64,000 nt of DNA from Microbacterium sp. SY138. Lineage in GTDB: Bacteria; Actinomycetota; Actinomycetes; Actinomycetales; Microbacteriaceae. Within the stretch, counting starts at the first letter, position 1; each line of letters starts with the position of its first letter. Location of the stretch: positions 1,798,001 to 1,862,000 of the forward strand of contig NZ_CP155793.1 in the NCBI RefSeq assembly GCF_039729145.1, read 5' to 3'. Under the pieces are notes generated by a model. That model had not been told where the DNA came from. It ran no database searches and worked only from the letters and a program-made list of their open reading frames with translations. This document shows, one piece after another, positions 27,062 through 38,190 of the stretch. A program made the translations under genes and the position numbers.

Positions 27062-27592
27062 ATGAGCATGCGCACCGTGCTGCACGAAGCCGACATCTCA
27101 CGAGCGCTGACCCGTATCGCGCACGAGATCCTCGAGTCCAATCGAGGAGCCGAGAATCTGGTCCTGCTGGGCATCCCGACCCGCGGTGTGACCCTCGCCC
27201 ATCGCCTCGGGCTGCTGATCAGCGAGATCGCGCAGCAGTCCGTCCCGGTCGGCGCTCTCGACGTCACGCTCTTCCGCGACGACCTCGCCCAGCACCCGAC
27301 ACGCTCCCCGCAACCCACCGAGATCCCGGTCGGCGGCATCGACGGCAAGACCGTCGTGCTCATCGACGATGTGCTCTTCTCCGGTCGCAGCATCCGGGCA
27401 GCGTTGGACGCGATCCAGTCGATCGGGCGCCCCTCGGTCGTGCGCCTCGCGATCCTCGTCGACCGCGGGCACCGTGAGCTCCCGATCCGTCCCGATTTCG
27501 TCGGCAAGAACATCCCCTCCGCCCGCACCGAGCGGGTCAACGTGCGCCTCTTCGAGAACGACGGTGCGGAGGAGGTGACGATCGGCGAATGA
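27062..27592 (+). CDS. pyrR: Pyrimidine operon regulator / uracil phosphoribosyltransferase PyrR
   Basis: 176-residue phosphoribosyltransferase-fold protein that binds pyr mRNA in response to UMP/UTP and has weak uracil phosphoribosyltransferase activity. The PRPP loop is [26 protein letters not shown] and [19 protein letters not shown] are PyrR signatures. ATG 27062 follows GAAGGGAG; an in-frame GTG at 27038 lies inside the proposed PyrR-binding loop and is less likely. It heads the operon and overlaps pyrB (ATGA). Confidence 0.96.
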   Translation: MSMRTVLHEADISRALTRIAHEILESNRGAENLVLLGIPTRGVTLAHRLGLLISEIAQQSVPVGALDVTLFRDDLAQHPTRSPQPTEIPVGGIDGKTVVLIDDVLFSGRSIRAALDAIQSIGRPSVVRLAILVDRGHRELPIRPDFVGKNIPSARTERVNVRLFENDGAEEVTIGE

Positions 27593-28554
27593 GACACCTC
27601 CTCGACACCCGCACCCTCGACAGGGCCACCGCCCTGCGCATCCTCGACGTCGCCGAAGACATGTCCGACACGCAGTCGCGTGAGGTCAAGAAGCTTCCGA
27701 CGCTGCGTGGCAAGACCGTCGTGAACCTCTTCTTCGAGGATTCGACGCGCACGCGCATCTCGTTCGAGGCGGCCGCCAAACGCCTCTCCGCCGATGTGAT
27801 CAACTTCGCGGCGAAGGGATCCAGCGTCTCCAAGGGCGAGAGCCTGAAGGACACGGCGCAGACCCTGGAGGCGATCGGTGCTGACGCGGTCGTGGTCCGG
27901 CACCCGGGTTCCGGCGCGCCGCAGACGCTCGCCACCAGCGGTTGGATCTCGGCCGGTGTCGTGAACGCCGGCGACGGCACCCACGAGCACCCGACGCAGG
28001 CGCTGCTCGACGCCTTCACGATCCGCAAGCGCCGGTTCGGCGCCGACAGTCGCGGTCGTGACCTGAGCGGTCTGCGCGTGGTGATCGTCGGTGACGTGCT
28101 GCACTCTCGGGTCGCGCGCTCCAACGTCTGGCTGCTCACCACGCTCGGCGCCGATGTCACGCTCGTCTCGCCGCCCACGCTGGTTCCGCAGAACGTGTCG
28201 CTCTGGCCGGTGCGGGTCGTCTACGACCTCGATGAGGCGTTGGCGGAAGAGCCGGACGCCGTGATGATGCTGCGCATCCAGCTGGAACGGATGAATGCGG
28301 CGTATTTCCCGACTGAGCGGGAGTATTCCCGACGCTGGGGCCTGGACGCACGGCGTGTGGCCGGTCTTCCGGCAGGTAGCATTGTCATGCACCCCGGACC
28401 CATGAACCGGGGACTGGAGATCTCCTCGGAAGCTGCCGATTCCCCCCGCTCGACGGTGCTGGAACAGGTCACGAACGGGGTATCCGTCCGCATGGCGGTG
28501 CTGTACCTGCTGTTGGCAGGAGAACGAGACGACGAACGAGGGGGAGACCTGTGA
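27589..28554 (+). CDS. pyrB: Aspartate carbamoyltransferase catalytic subunit
   Basis: 321-residue enzyme joining carbamoyl phosphate and aspartate, the committed pyrimidine step. The carbamoyl-phosphate loop [12 protein letters not shown] and the [15 protein letters not shown] loop are intact, followed by [10 protein letters not shown] and [13 protein letters not shown]. No pyrI regulatory chain is present. Start overlaps pyrR and stop overlaps pyrC by four bases, so the operon is tightly coupled. Confidence 0.97.
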   Translation: MRHLLDTRTLDRATALRILDVAEDMSDTQSREVKKLPTLRGKTVVNLFFEDSTRTRISFEAAAKRLSADVINFAAKGSSVSKGESLKDTAQTLEAIGADAVVVRHPGSGAPQTLATSGWISAGVVNAGDGTHEHPTQALLDAFTIRKRRFGADSRGRDLSGLRVVIVGDVLHSRVARSNVWLLTTLGADVTLVSPPTLVPQNVSLWPVRVVYDLDEALAEEPDAVMMLRIQLERMNAAYFPTEREYSRRWGLDARRVAGLPAGSIVMHPGPMNRGLEISSEAADSPRSTVLEQVTNGVSVRMAVLYLLLAGERDDERGGDL

Positions 28555-29855
28555 GCGAGACCCTCGTCATCACCGGTGCACGACTGCTCGGTGCCGAGAG
28601 CGCCGACATCATCATCGAGGACGGCCGGATCGCCGAGATCGGGAGCGGACTGCAGCGCTCGGGTGCTCGGGTCATCGACGCAGCGGGTCTCGTCGCCCTG
28701 CCCGGACTGGTCGACCTGCACACGCATCTGCGCGAGCCCGGCTACGAAGCGTCCGAGACGATCCTCACCGGAACGCGCGCCGCCGCGGCCGGCGGTTTCA
28801 CCGCTGTCTTCGCGATGCCCAACACCTCGCCGGTCGCCGACACCGCTGGTGTCGTGGAGCAGGAGCTCGCGCTCGGTGAAGCGGCGGGCTACGCCACGGT
28901 GCAGCCCATCGGCGCCGTCACCGTCGGGCAGAAGGGCGAGCGGCTCGCCGAGCTGGGCGCGATGGCCACCTCCCGCGCGCAGGTCCGTGTCTTCAGCGAC
29001 GACGGCTTCTGCGTGTTCGACCCGCTCATCATGCGTCGCGCGCTGGAATACGTGAAGTCGTTCGGCGGCGTGATCGCCCAGCATGCGCAGGACCCTCGCC
29101 TCACGGAGGGCGCGCAGATGAACGAGGGCACGGTGTCGGCCGAGCTGGGTCTCGCCGGCTGGCCCGCGGTCGCCGAGGAGTCGATCATCGCCCGCGACGT
29201 GCTGCTGGCCGAGCACGTCGGCTCGCGACTGCACGTGTGCCATCTCTCGACCGCGGGCTCGGTGGACATCATCCGCTGGGCCAAGAAGCGCGGCATCGAC
29301 GTCACGGCCGAGGTCACCCCTCACCACCTCCTGCTGACCGACGAACTCGTGCGCGGGTACGACGCGCGCTACAAGGTCAATCCTCCGCTGCGTCGCGAAG
29401 AGGATGTGCTCGCGGTGCGCGAGGGTCTCGCCGACGGAACCATCGACATCGTCGCGACCGATCATGCCCCGCATCCCAGCGAGCACAAGGCCTGCGAGTG
29501 GCAGGCAGCGGCGAACGGCATGGTGGGTCTCGAGAGCGCGCTGCGCGTCGTGCACCAGTCGATGGTGCAGACCGGCCTGCTCGACTGGGCCGACATCGCG
29601 CGTGTGATGAGCGCGGCGCCCGCTCGCATCGGACGTCTCTCCGGACACGGCACGCCGCTCGAAGTCGGACAGCCGGCACAGCTCACACTGTACGACGCCG
29701 CGGTCGACGGTGTCTTCACGGAGGCCGACCTCCACGGCCGGAGCGTGAACTCGCCGTACCTCGGCCGCGCGCTTCCCGGACGAGTGGAGTACACGATCCA
29801 CGGCGGCGTGCTCACGGTCGACGGCGGCAGCGTCGTCGAGGAGCTCCGCGCATGA
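28551..29855 (+). CDS. pyrC: Dihydroorotase
   Basis: 434-residue amidohydrolase (type I dihydroorotase, the longer PyrC class) closing carbamoyl-aspartate to dihydroorotate. Zinc ligands are in [10 protein letters not shown] (H57, H59); further metal-site motifs include [17 protein letters not shown] and [12 protein letters not shown], with the catalytic Asp in [17 protein letters not shown] start and ATG of the next gene both overlap neighbours by four bases. Confidence 0.96.
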   Translation: MSETLVITGARLLGAESADIIIEDGRIAEIGSGLQRSGARVIDAAGLVALPGLVDLHTHLREPGYEASETILTGTRAAAAGGFTAVFAMPNTSPVADTAGVVEQELALGEAAGYATVQPIGAVTVGQKGERLAELGAMATSRAQVRVFSDDGFCVFDPLIMRRALEYVKSFGGVIAQHAQDPRLTEGAQMNEGTVSAELGLAGWPAVAEESIIARDVLLAEHVGSRLHVCHLSTAGSVDIIRWAKKRGIDVTAEVTPHHLLLTDELVRGYDARYKVNPPLRREEDVLAVREGLADGTIDIVATDHAPHPSEHKACEWQAAANGMVGLESALRVVHQSMVQTGLLDWADIARVMSAAPARIGRLSGHGTPLEVGQPAQLTLYDAAVDGVFTEADLHGRSVNSPYLGRALPGRVEYTIHGGVLTVDGGSVVEELRA

Positions 29856-30364
29856 GCGCTCGGGACCTCGCCGTCGCGATCACGATCGCCGTCGCGCTCC
29901 TGGTGCTGCTGGTGATGCTTCTCGCCTGGCGACGACGAGTCCGCCGCGATTCCGTGTTCACGGCCCCGCTGGGTGTGCCTGAGCACGCGGAGGTCGCCCG
30001 CCGCGACGAGGTGCTGTACGTGTCGACGACACGGCACGAGCAGCCGCTCGAGCGTCTCGCGGTGTCACCTCTCGCGTACCGGGCCCGCGGCGAGCTCGCG
30101 CTCACGGATCGCGGCATCGCCCTCTGCCTCGACGGTACCCCGACGGTCTTCCTCGCGAACGACCGGCTCGTCGCCGTCGACCGCGCTACGGTCACCATCG
30201 ACCGCGTCGTGGAGCCCGGCGGCCTCGTGCGCATCGCCTGGAACATCGACGACGACACCATCGTCGACAGCTACCTGCGCCTCGCCACCGGCGATCCCCA
30301 GAACCTCATCTCCGACCTGCAGCGGCTCGTCCCCGCCGCCCCCGACACAGGAGCACAGTCATGA
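29852..30364 (+). CDS. Membrane protein of the pyr operon (PH-like domain)
   Basis: 170-residue protein of unknown function between pyrC and carA, where M. tuberculosis has Rv1382. One N-terminal membrane helix (about residues 8-26, [19 protein letters not shown]) is followed by an Arg-rich stretch and a beta-rich cytoplasmic domain of about 120 residues ([34 protein letters not shown]) that looks like a PH-like barrel. It overlaps both neighbours by four bases, so it is part of the operon, but no enzymatic motif is visible and a link to pyrimidine synthesis is only positional. Confidence 0.8.
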   Translation: MSARDLAVAITIAVALLVLLVMLLAWRRRVRRDSVFTAPLGVPEHAEVARRDEVLYVSTTRHEQPLERLAVSPLAYRARGELALTDRGIALCLDGTPTVFLANDRLVAVDRATVTIDRVVEPGGLVRIAWNIDDDTIVDSYLRLATGDPQNLISDLQRLVPAAPDTGAQS

Positions 30365-31539
30365 CACTCTCGACAACCTCCGGGCAGGCCCCCGCGGCCT
30401 CGCTTCCCGATCCCGCCGTCCTCGTCCTGGAAGACGGCACACGTCACATCGGACGCGCCTACGGCGCCCGCGGCCGCACCCTCGGCGAGGTCGTCTTCGC
30501 GACCGGCATGTCCGGATACCAGGAGACGATCACCGATCCGTCCTACGCGGGCCAGATCGTCCTGCAGACGGCGCCGCACATCGGCAACACGGGCATGAAT
30601 GACGAAGACGCCGAATCACGTCGCATCTGGGTCGCCGGCTACATCGTGCGTGACCCCTCCCGCGTCGTGTCGAACTGGCGCGCGAACGCCTCGCTCGACG
30701 ACGTGCTCGTCGAAGACGGCGTCGTGGGGATCAGCGGTATCGACACCCGATCGATCACCCGCCACATCCGGTCGGCCGGCTCCATGCGCGGCGGGATCTT
30801 CTCCGGTGCCGATGCGGCGCTCGATGCCGAGGAGCAGGTGCGCATCGTCCGCGAAGCACCGGAGATGGCCGGGCGCAACCTGTCCGCCGAGGTCTCGGTC
30901 GACGTGGCCACCGTGACGACGGCGATGGGGGAGCGGATCGGAAACCTCGCCGTGCTCGACCTCGGTGTGAAGCAGGCGACGATCGACAACCTCGCCGCCC
31001 GCGGTTTCGAGGTGCACGTCCTTCCGCAGGACGTGACGATCGACGAGATCCGTGCGGTCGACCCGGTCGCCGTCTTCTACTCGAACGGCCCCGGAGACCC
31101 CGCGGCCTCCGGCGACCATGTCGAGCTGCTGCGTGCGGTGCTCGATGACGGGCTGCCGTTCTTCGGGATCTGCTTCGGCAACCAGCTCCTCGGTCGTGCG
31201 CTGGGCCTCGGCACCTACAAGCTGCCGTTCGGTCACCGCGGCATCAACCAGCCGGTGCTGGACAAGCAGACCGGCAAGGTCGAGATCACCGCGCACAACC
31301 ACGGTTTCGCGGTCGAGGCTCCGATCGAGGGCACCTTCGACAGCCCGAACGGCTACGGCAAGGTCGAGGTCAGCCACGTCGGCCTCAACGACAACGTCGT
31401 CGAGGGGCTTCGCGCCCTCGACATCCCGGCGTTCTCGGTGCAGTACCACCCCGAGGCGGCGGCCGGCCCCCACGACGCCAACTACCTCTTCGACAGGTTC
31501 CGCGACCTGGTCATCGCAAGCCAGAAGGACTCCAAGTAA
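30361..31539 (+). CDS. carA: Carbamoyl-phosphate synthase small subunit
   Basis: 392-residue glutaminase subunit passing ammonia to CarB. The N-terminal domain has [19 protein letters not shown]; the class I amidotransferase domain has the nucleophile Cys271 in [10 protein letters not shown] and the His-Glu pair in [13 protein letters not shown]. Length is normal. The stop overlaps the carB ATG (TAATG). Confidence 0.97.
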   Translation: MTLSTTSGQAPAASLPDPAVLVLEDGTRHIGRAYGARGRTLGEVVFATGMSGYQETITDPSYAGQIVLQTAPHIGNTGMNDEDAESRRIWVAGYIVRDPSRVVSNWRANASLDDVLVEDGVVGISGIDTRSITRHIRSAGSMRGGIFSGADAALDAEEQVRIVREAPEMAGRNLSAEVSVDVATVTTAMGERIGNLAVLDLGVKQATIDNLAARGFEVHVLPQDVTIDEIRAVDPVAVFYSNGPGDPAASGDHVELLRAVLDDGLPFFGICFGNQLLGRALGLGTYKLPFGHRGINQPVLDKQTGKVEITAHNHGFAVEAPIEGTFDSPNGYGKVEVSHVGLNDNVVEGLRALDIPAFSVQYHPEAAAGPHDANYLFDRFRDLVIASQKDSK

Positions 31540-34500
31540 TGCCCAAGCGCGACGACATCAACTCCGTCCTCGTCATCGGCTCCGGCCCGATCGTCATCGG
31601 TCAGGCCTGCGAGTTCGACTATTCCGGCACCCAGGCGTGCCGTGTGCTGCGCGAGGAGGGCGTCCGGGTCATCCTGGTCAACTCCAACCCGGCGACCATC
31701 ATGACCGATCCCGACTTCGCCGACGCGACGTACATCGAGCCGATCACCTGGCAGGTCATCGAGACGATCATCGCGAAGGAGCGTCCTGACGCGATCCTGC
31801 CCACACTGGGTGGTCAGACCGCGCTGAACGCGGCGATCGAGCTGCACAACCACGGCATCCTCGAGAAGTACGACGTCGAGCTGATCGGCGCCAACTTCGA
31901 GGCGATCAACAAGGGCGAGGACCGCCAGATCTTCAAGCAGCTGGTGCTCGACGCCGGTGCCGACGTGGCGGACTCCCGCATCGCGCACACCATGGACGAA
32001 GTGCTGGCGGCTGCCGACGAGCTGGGCTACCCGATGGTGGTCCGCCCGAGCTTCACGATGGGGGGCCTGGGGTCGGGCTTCGCCTACGACGAGGAAGACC
32101 TGCGCCGCATCGCCGGCGCCGGCCTGCGAGACTCGCCGACCACCGAGGTGCTCCTGGAGGAGTCCATCCTCGGCTGGAAGGAGTACGAGCTCGAGCTCAT
32201 GCGCGACACAGCCGACAACACGGTCGTCGTCTGCTCCATCGAGAACGTCGACCCGGTCGGCGTGCACACGGGCGACTCGATCACGGTCGCCCCGGCGCTC
32301 ACCCTCACCGACCGCGAGTACCAAAAGATGCGCGACATCGGGATCGACATCATCCGCGCCGTCGGCGTCGACACCGGAGGCTGCAACATCCAGTTCGCGG
32401 TCGACCCGACCAACGGCCGCATCATCGTGATCGAGATGAACCCGCGCGTCTCGCGGTCCAGCGCCCTCGCCTCGAAGGCCACCGGATTCCCGATCGCGAA
32501 GCTCGCGGCCAAGCTCGCGCTCGGCTACCGCCTCGACGAGATCCCGAACGACATCACGGGCGTGACGCCGGCGAGCTTCGAGCCCACGCTCGACTATGTG
32601 GTCGTCAAGGTGCCGCGGTTCGCCTTCGAGAAGTTCCCGGCCGCCGACGCGACGCTGACCACGACCATGAAGTCGGTAGGCGAGGCCATGGCCATCGGCC
32701 GCAACTACGCGACCGCGCTGCAGAAGGCGCTCCGCTCGCTCGAGAAGCGCGGATCGAGCTTCCACTGGGGCGTGGAGGACCGCTCCGTCGAGGAGCTGCT
32801 CGAGATCTCGAAGATCCCCACCGACGGTCGGATCGTCACCCTCCAGCAGGCGCTGCGCAAGGGCGCGACCGTGGAGCAGGCCTTCGATGCGACGGCGATC
32901 GACCCGTGGTTCCTCGACCAGATCGTGCTGATCAACGAGGTCGCCGAGGTCGTGCACCAGGCATCCGAACTGGATGCGGCGACGCTCCGCTACGCCAAGG
33001 AACACGGCTTCTCCGACGCGCAGCTCGCCGAGCTCCGCGGAACCTCTGAGGCCGAGGTCCGCGGCGTGCGCCACGGTCTCGGCATCCGCCCGGTGTACAA
33101 GACGGTCGACACCTGCGCCGGCGAGTTCCCGGCTCTCACGCCGTACCACTACTCGAGCTACGACTTCGAGACCGAGGTCGAGCCGTCCGAACGCACCAAG
33201 GTCGTCATCATCGGATCGGGCCCGAACCGCATCGGGCAGGGCGTCGAGTTCGACTACTCATGCGTGCACGCATCGTTCGCGCTGTCCGATGCCGGCTTCG
33301 AGACCGTCATGGTCAACTGCAACCCGGAGACGGTCTCGACCGACTACGACACCTCCGACCGCCTGTACTTCGAGCCGCTCACGCTCGAAGACGTGCTGGA
33401 GGTGCTCGATGCGGAGGCCGCGAGCGGCACCATCCTCGGTGTCGTCTGCCAGCTCGGCGGTCAGACCCCCCTGGGACTCGCGAAGGGCATCGAGGCCGCC
33501 GGCTATACGGTGCTCGGCACGAGCCCCGAGGCGATCGACCTCGCGGAGGAGCGCGAGCTCTTCTCGCGGCTGCTCGACGAGGCCGGTCTTGTCGCACCGC
33601 GCAACGGCACGGCGATCGACGTCGAGGGTGCCGTGCGTATCGCCGAGGAGATCGGGTACCCGGTGCTGGTGCGTCCGAGCTTCGTGCTCGGCGGACGCGG
33701 CATGGAGATCGTGTACGACACCGCGTCGCTGCGCGACTACTTCGTGCGCACCGCGGGCGAGGTCGTCATCGAGGAGGGCAAGCCCCTCCTGGTCGACCGC
33801 TTCCTCGACGACGCGATCGAGCTCGACGTCGATGCGCTCTACGATGGCACCGACCTGTACATCGGTGGCGTCATGGAGCACCTCGAAGAGGCCGGCATCC
33901 ACTCCGGCGACTCCAGCTGCACGCTGCCGCCGGTATCGCTCGGCCGGACCGATGTCGACCGCGTGCGCGAGGCCACGCTGGCCATCGCCGAGGGCGTGGG
34001 CGTGCGCGGACTCCTGAACGTGCAGTTCGCCATCAGCGCCGGCGTGCTCTACGTGATCGAGGCCAACCCGCGCGCCAGCCGCACCGTGCCGTTCGTGTCG
34101 AAGGCACTCGGCATCCCGATGGCCAAGGCTGCGAGCCGCATCATGACGGGCTCGACGGTCGCCGAGCTGCGCGCCGAAGGGATGCTTCCCGAGCAGGACG
34201 GTTCGCGCGTTCCGCTCGACGCACCCGTGTCGGTCAAGGAGGCCGTGCTCCCGTTCAAGCGCTTCCGCACCGCCGACGGCAAGACCGTCGATTCCGTGCT
34301 CGGCCCGGAGATGCGTTCCACGGGTGAGGTCATGGGCATCGACCGCGACTTCCCGACCGCGTTCGCCAAGAGCCAGGCCGCGGCCTACGGCGGCATGCCC
34401 ACCTCGGGAACCGTGTTCATCTCGGTGGCCGACTCGGACAAGCGCGCCGTCATCCTCCCCGCCCACCGTCTGCAGCAGCTCGGCTTCACGATCGTCGCGA

Positions 34501-34826
34501 CGGAGGGCACCGCCGAGATCCTCTCGCGCAACGGCATCGCCGTCACGGTCGTCGAGAAGTACAGCGAGACGCAGGAGTCGGGCGCGAAGAACATCGTGGA
34601 TCTCATCAACGAGGGCTCGATCGACATCGTCGTGAACACTCCGTCCGGTGGTGCCGCGCGAGCGGACGGCTACGAGATCCGCGCTGCCGCCGTCGCCGCC
34701 GACAAGGCGCTGTTCACCACGATGGCTGTGCTCGGCGCGGCCGTGAGCGGGATGGACGCGGCCCACGAGGGCTTCCAGGTCAAGAGCCTGCAGGAGTACG
34801 CGCTGGACCGGAAGGCGGCACTGTGA
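31539..34826 (+). CDS. carB: Carbamoyl-phosphate synthase large subunit
   Basis: 1095-residue enzyme making carbamoyl phosphate for pyrimidines and arginine. It has the two homologous ATP-grasp halves ([21 protein letters not shown] at the N-terminus, [20 protein letters not shown] near residue 556), the paired [14 protein letters not shown] loops, [18 protein letters not shown] and [16 protein letters not shown], and a C-terminal MGS-like allosteric domain (last 140 residues). In related enzymes UMP acts on that domain. No frame break is seen. The stop overlaps the pyrF GTG by four bases. Confidence 0.98.
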   Translation: MPKRDDINSVLVIGSGPIVIGQACEFDYSGTQACRVLREEGVRVILVNSNPATIMTDPDFADATYIEPITWQVIETIIAKERPDAILPTLGGQTALNAAIELHNHGILEKYDVELIGANFEAINKGEDRQIFKQLVLDAGADVADSRIAHTMDEVLAAADELGYPMVVRPSFTMGGLGSGFAYDEEDLRRIAGAGLRDSPTTEVLLEESILGWKEYELELMRDTADNTVVVCSIENVDPVGVHTGDSITVAPALTLTDREYQKMRDIGIDIIRAVGVDTGGCNIQFAVDPTNGRIIVIEMNPRVSRSSALASKATGFPIAKLAAKLALGYRLDEIPNDITGVTPASFEPTLDYVVVKVPRFAFEKFPAADATLTTTMKSVGEAMAIGRNYATALQKALRSLEKRGSSFHWGVEDRSVEELLEISKIPTDGRIVTLQQALRKGATVEQAFDATAIDPWFLDQIVLINEVAEVVHQASELDAATLRYAKEHGFSDAQLAELRGTSEAEVRGVRHGLGIRPVYKTVDTCAGEFPALTPYHYSSYDFETEVEPSERTKVVIIGSGPNRIGQGVEFDYSCVHASFALSDAGFETVMVNCNPETVSTDYDTSDRLYFEPLTLEDVLEVLDAEAASGTILGVVCQLGGQTPLGLAKGIEAAGYTVLGTSPEAIDLAEERELFSRLLDEAGLVAPRNGTAIDVEGAVRIAEEIGYPVLVRPSFVLGGRGMEIVYDTASLRDYFVRTAGEVVIEEGKPLLVDRFLDDAIELDVDALYDGTDLYIGGVMEHLEEAGIHSGDSSCTLPPVSLGRTDVDRVREATLAIAEGVGVRGLLNVQFAISAGVLYVIEANPRASRTVPFVSKALGIPMAKAASRIMTGSTVAELRAEGMLPEQDGSRVPLDAPVSVKEAVLPFKRFRTADGKTVDSVLGPEMRSTGEVMGIDRDFPTAFAKSQAAAYGGMPTSGTVFISVADSDKRAVILPAHRLQQLGFTIVATEGTAEILSRNGIAVTVVEKYSETQESGAKNIVDLINEGSIDIVVNTPSGGAARADGYEIRAAAVAADKALFTTMAVLGAAVSGMDAAHEGFQVKSLQEYALDRKAAL

Positions 34827-35668
34827 GCGAACGCTTCGGCGAACGCACACGGTCCGCGCTGAGTGCGCGGGGGCCGCTCTGTGTCGGCGTCGACCCCCAC
34901 GCGGCGCTGCTCGCCGCGTGGGGGCTGACCGACGACGCGCACGGTGTCCGTGAGTTCGGCCTCCGCACCGTCGAGGCGGCGGCCGGTCGGGTGGGCTTCG
35001 TGAAGCCTCAGGTCTCGTTCTTCGAGCGCTTCGGTTCCGCAGGCTTCGCAGCTCTCGAAGAGGTGCTCGCGGCGGCACGTGCCGCAGATCTGCTCGTGAT
35101 CGCCGATGCGAAGCGTGGCGACATCGGATCGACCATGGACGACTACGCGAAGGCGTGGTTGACGCCGGGATCCTCGCTCGAAGCCGACGCGCTCACGGTG
35201 AATCCATTCCTCGGCGTCGGTGCCCTCGACGGGTCCTTCGCCCTCGCCGAAGAGCACGGCAAGGGCGTGTTCGTGCTCGCCGCCACCAGCAACCCCGAGG
35301 CAGCGGGCATCCAGCGTTCGATCACTGCGAGCGATGAGACGGTGTCTGCCGCGATCATCGCGGAGGTCTCCGCACGCAATGCCGCAGCCTCAGGCACAGG
35401 CGAGTGGGGGAGCTTCGGCTTCGTCGTCGGCGCGACCGTGGACTGGGCGGCCGCAGGCCTTTCGCCGTTCGGCCCGGTCGCCCCCATCCTCGCTCCGGGG
35501 TTCGGCGCGCAGGGCGCGACTCCCGCTGATCTCCGCCTTCGCTTCGGCTCGATGGCGGATGCCGTGATCGCGAGCGAGAGCCGCAGCATCCTCTCCGCCG
35601 GTCCCGCCGACCTGGCGACCGCCATCACCGCGCGTGCGGCCGAGTACTTGGAGGTGGCGCGTGCCTGA
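34823..35668 (+). CDS. pyrF: Orotidine 5'-phosphate decarboxylase (type 2)
   Basis: 281-residue decarboxylase making UMP. It is the longer actinobacterial subfamily: [16 protein letters not shown] near the N-terminus, the catalytic tetrad in DAKRGD (D95, K97, D100), then [10 protein letters not shown] and the phosphate-binding APGFGAQG. It overlaps carB by four bases, and the gmk fusion gene begins eight bases before its stop, so purine and pyrimidine functions are translationally coupled here. Confidence 0.96.
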   Translation: MSERFGERTRSALSARGPLCVGVDPHAALLAAWGLTDDAHGVREFGLRTVEAAAGRVGFVKPQVSFFERFGSAGFAALEEVLAAARAADLLVIADAKRGDIGSTMDDYAKAWLTPGSSLEADALTVNPFLGVGALDGSFALAEEHGKGVFVLAATSNPEAAGIQRSITASDETVSAAIIAEVSARNAAASGTGEWGSFGFVVGATVDWAAAGLSPFGPVAPILAPGFGAQGATPADLRLRFGSMADAVIASESRSILSAGPADLATAITARAAEYLEVARA

Positions 35669-36572
35669 CGCGCAGCGTACGGTTCCCGAGGTCGACAGGG
35701 CCGCGGCCGCCCGCCGTGCCGTGGAACGGCGCCGCGCCAGGGCATCGGTCAAACGCGACCTGACGATGCGCGTGGTGACCCCGCAGACCGTCCTGCACCG
35801 CGCGACGGCCGATGCCGACTCGGTGGAGGGGTCGATGCGCATCACCGACTTCCTGCTGGCGCTCCCCGCGATCGGTGCGGGCAAGCGTGACCGCGTGCTC
35901 GATGAGCTGCACATCTCCCCGGTCAAGCGTCTCGGCGGTCTCGGCGCGCGCCAGCGCCGGGTGCTGGAGGCCTGGCTCGATTCGCGCTTCCCGGTGCCGA
36001 CCCCGCGCGACGCACGGAGCCACCTGTTGGTGCTCGCCGGCCCCACCGCTGTGGGGAAGGGGACCGTCGCCGCGCATATCCGCGAGCACAACCCGGAGAT
36101 CCACCTGTCGGTATCGGCCACGACCCGGCCGCCCCGCCCCGGTGAGATCGACGGCGTGCACTACTACTTCGTGGACGACGCCGAGTTCGACCGGCTGATC
36201 GCCGACGACGAGCTGCTCGAGTACGCCGTGGTGCACAACCGCTCCCGCTACGGCACGCCACGCGCGCCGATCGACGCCGCACTGGCCGAGGGCAAGACCG
36301 TGCTCCTCGAGATCGACCTCCAGGGCGCCCGTCAGGTGCGTCGTGCAGAGCCGTCGGCGACGCTGATATTCCTGCTGCCCCCGAGTTGGGATGAACTGGT
36401 GCATCGACTGGTCGGGCGAGGCACGGAAGACGCCGAGGAACGGGCCAGACGACTGCGCACCGCGAAGGTCGAACTCGCCGCCCAGAACGAGTTCGACCAC
36501 CTCGTCGTGAACGAGGACGTCGCCACCGCGGCTCGCGAGGTCGTAGAATTGTCCACAAGCTCTGCGCGCTGA
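35661..36572 (+). CDS. gmk: Fusion of mIHF nucleoid protein and guanylate kinase
   Basis: 303-residue protein with two parts that are separate genes in M. tuberculosis (Rv1388 mihF, Rv1389 gmk). Residues about 10-113 match mIHF: a basic helix ([20 protein letters not shown]), then [38 protein letters not shown], the H2TH-like DNA-binding part. Residues 122-303 are guanylate kinase with P-loop GPTAVGK (127-133), [19 protein letters not shown] and [17 protein letters not shown] 35661 follows GAGGTGG and overlaps pyrF by eight bases. The kinase makes GDP from GMP; the N-terminus should bind DNA. Both halves look intact and there is no start signal between them. Confidence 0.9.
   Translation: MPDAQRTVPEVDRAAAARRAVERRRARASVKRDLTMRVVTPQTVLHRATADADSVEGSMRITDFLLALPAIGAGKRDRVLDELHISPVKRLGGLGARQRRVLEAWLDSRFPVPTPRDARSHLLVLAGPTAVGKGTVAAHIREHNPEIHLSVSATTRPPRPGEIDGVHYYFVDDAEFDRLIADDELLEYAVVHNRSRYGTPRAPIDAALAEGKTVLLEIDLQGARQVRRAEPSATLIFLLPPSWDELVHRLVGRGTEDAEERARRLRTAKVELAAQNEFDHLVVNEDVATAAREVVELSTSSAR
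36544..36549 (+). promoter_or_regulatory. Possible -10 box of rpoZ inside the gmk 3' end
   Basis: TAGAAT within the last codons of gmk, 94 bases before rpoZ. It would give a leader of about 80 bases. It matches the box form seen at other genes here, but there is no direct support. Confidence 0.35.
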
Positions 36573-36637
36573 GCGTCTTCGCGCGCCTTTCGCACCGTCT
36601 TCGCGACGATCCCGTCGCCTGATCAGGAGGTCTCACC

Positions 36638-36892
36638 ATGGCCGGACACAACAACGGAATCATCGATCCCCCCATCGACAACCTGCTCGACCGCGTCGAC
36701 TCGAAGTACGAGCTCGTCATCTACGCCGCCAAGCGTGCGCGTCAGATCAACGACTACTACTCCGACCTGCACGAGGGAAACCTCTTCGACAACGTCGGCC
36801 CGCTCGTGGACTCGTCCGTCGAGGACAAGCCGCTCACGATCGCCCTGCACGAGATCAACGAGGACAAGCTCCGTCTGCGTCACGCAGAGTGA
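36638..36892 (+). CDS. rpoZ: DNA-directed RNA polymerase subunit omega
   Basis: 84-residue omega subunit that wraps the beta' C-terminus and aids polymerase assembly. [28 protein letters not shown] is the family signature, with the conserved [14 protein letters not shown] near the end. AGGAGG lies just upstream of the ATG. It is followed by a strong hairpin. In M. tuberculosis dfp/coaBC sits between rpoZ and metK; here it does not. Confidence 0.96.
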   Translation: MAGHNNGIIDPPIDNLLDRVDSKYELVIYAAKRARQINDYYSDLHEGNLFDNVGPLVDSSVEDKPLTIALHEINEDKLRLRHAE

Positions 36893-36899
36893 TATTCGA

Positions 36900-36931
36900 G
36901 ACCGCGCCTCCCGTCTGTCGGAGGCGCGGTC
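36900..36931 (+). terminator. Hairpin after rpoZ
   Basis: Perfect 12-bp stem: GACCGCGCCTCC (36900-36911), 8-base loop CGTCTGTC, GGAGGCGCGGTC (36920-36931), seven bases after the rpoZ stop. There is no T-tract. It may end the pyr-gmk-rpoZ transcript. CAGAAT at 36932 could be the -10 of metK. Confidence 0.6.
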
Positions 36932-36980
36932 CAGAATGGGTGCAACACCCTCCTTCCGTCCGTCCCGTTCTGGAGTACCG

Positions 36981-38174
36981 ATGAGCGCCCTGCGTCTGTT
37001 CACGTCCGAGTCCGTCACCGAAGGGCACCCGGACAAGATCTGCGACCAGATCTCGGACAGCATCCTCGACGGCCTCATCGCGAAGGACACGGGCTCGCGC
37101 GTCGCAGTCGAGACGCTCGTCACGACGGGCCTCGTCCATGTGGCAGGTGAGATCCGGACCGAGGCATACGTCGACATCCCCACGATCGTCCGTCAGGTCG
37201 TGAACGGCATCGGATACACCTCGAGCGACACCGGCTTCGACGGCTCCTCGTGCGGCGTCAGCATCTCGGTCGGCGAGCAGTCGACCGACATCGCCCATGG
37301 CGTCGACAGCGCGCAGGAGCACCGCGACGGGTCCTCGGTGGACCCGCTCGACGGCCTCGGTGCCGGCGATCAGGGCATCATGTTCGGCTTCGCGACCAAC
37401 GAGACGCCTCAGCTCATGCCGATGGCCGCGTGGACCGCTCACCGTCTGTCGGAGCGTCTCGCCGAGGTGCGTCGCAGCGGGGAGCTGCCCTTCCTGCGCC
37501 CCGACGGCAAGACCCAGGTCACCCTCGGGTACGACGGCTTCACTCCGAAGACCGTCGATGCCGTCGTGGTCTCCACGCAGCACCACCCCGACATCTCGCA
37601 GGAAGAGCTTCAGGCTCAGGTCCGTGCGCACGTGATCGACCCGGTGCTCGCGACGACAGGTCTCGATCTCGACGACGTCACCCTCTACATCAACCCCGCG
37701 GGTCCCTTCGTCACCGGTGGCCCCAAGGGCGACGCGGGTCTGACCGGTCGCAAGATCATCATCGACACCTACGGCGGAGCATCGCGTCACGGCGGTGGGG
37801 CGTTCAGCGGCAAAGACCCGTCCAAGGTCGACCGTTCCGGTGCATACGCCACGCGCTGGGTGGCGAAGAACGCCGTCGCCGCAGGCTTGGCGGAGCGTCT
37901 CGAGGTACAGGTCGCCTATGCCATCGGCGTCGCCCGTCCCGTCGGTCTCTACGTCGAGTCCTTCGGGACCGGCACGGTGTCGGATGAAGTCATCACGCGG
38001 GCGATCAACGAGGTGTTCGACCTGCGCCCGCAGGCGATCATCGAGCAGCTCGACCTGCTGCGTCCGATCTACGCCCAGACGGCCGCCTACGGGCACTTCG
38101 GCCGCGAGCTCCCCGACTTCACCTGGGAGCGCACCGACCGCGCCGAAGAGCTGCGTCGCGCTGCCGGGCTCTGA
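36981..38174 (+). CDS. metK: S-adenosylmethionine synthase
   Basis: 397-residue enzyme making SAM from methionine and ATP. Signatures: [19 protein letters not shown] at the N-terminus (catalytic His), [37 protein letters not shown] and [16 protein letters not shown]. Length is normal. ATG 36981 follows TGGAG. No SAM riboswitch is visible in the 88 bases before it. priA follows 16 bases after its stop. Confidence 0.97.
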   Translation: MSALRLFTSESVTEGHPDKICDQISDSILDGLIAKDTGSRVAVETLVTTGLVHVAGEIRTEAYVDIPTIVRQVVNGIGYTSSDTGFDGSSCGVSISVGEQSTDIAHGVDSAQEHRDGSSVDPLDGLGAGDQGIMFGFATNETPQLMPMAAWTAHRLSERLAEVRRSGELPFLRPDGKTQVTLGYDGFTPKTVDAVVVSTQHHPDISQEELQAQVRAHVIDPVLATTGLDLDDVTLYINPAGPFVTGGPKGDAGLTGRKIIIDTYGGASRHGGGAFSGKDPSKVDRSGAYATRWVAKNAVAAGLAERLEVQVAYAIGVARPVGLYVESFGTGTVSDEVITRAINEVFDLRPQAIIEQLDLLRPIYAQTAAYGHFGRELPDFTWERTDRAEELRRAAGL

Positions 38175-38190
38175 TGGGACCGCGGTCCTG

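Noticed and set aside
36893..36980. SAM riboswitch before metK
   Set aside because: The gap is filled by a simple 12-bp hairpin and is too short for a known SAM aptamer.
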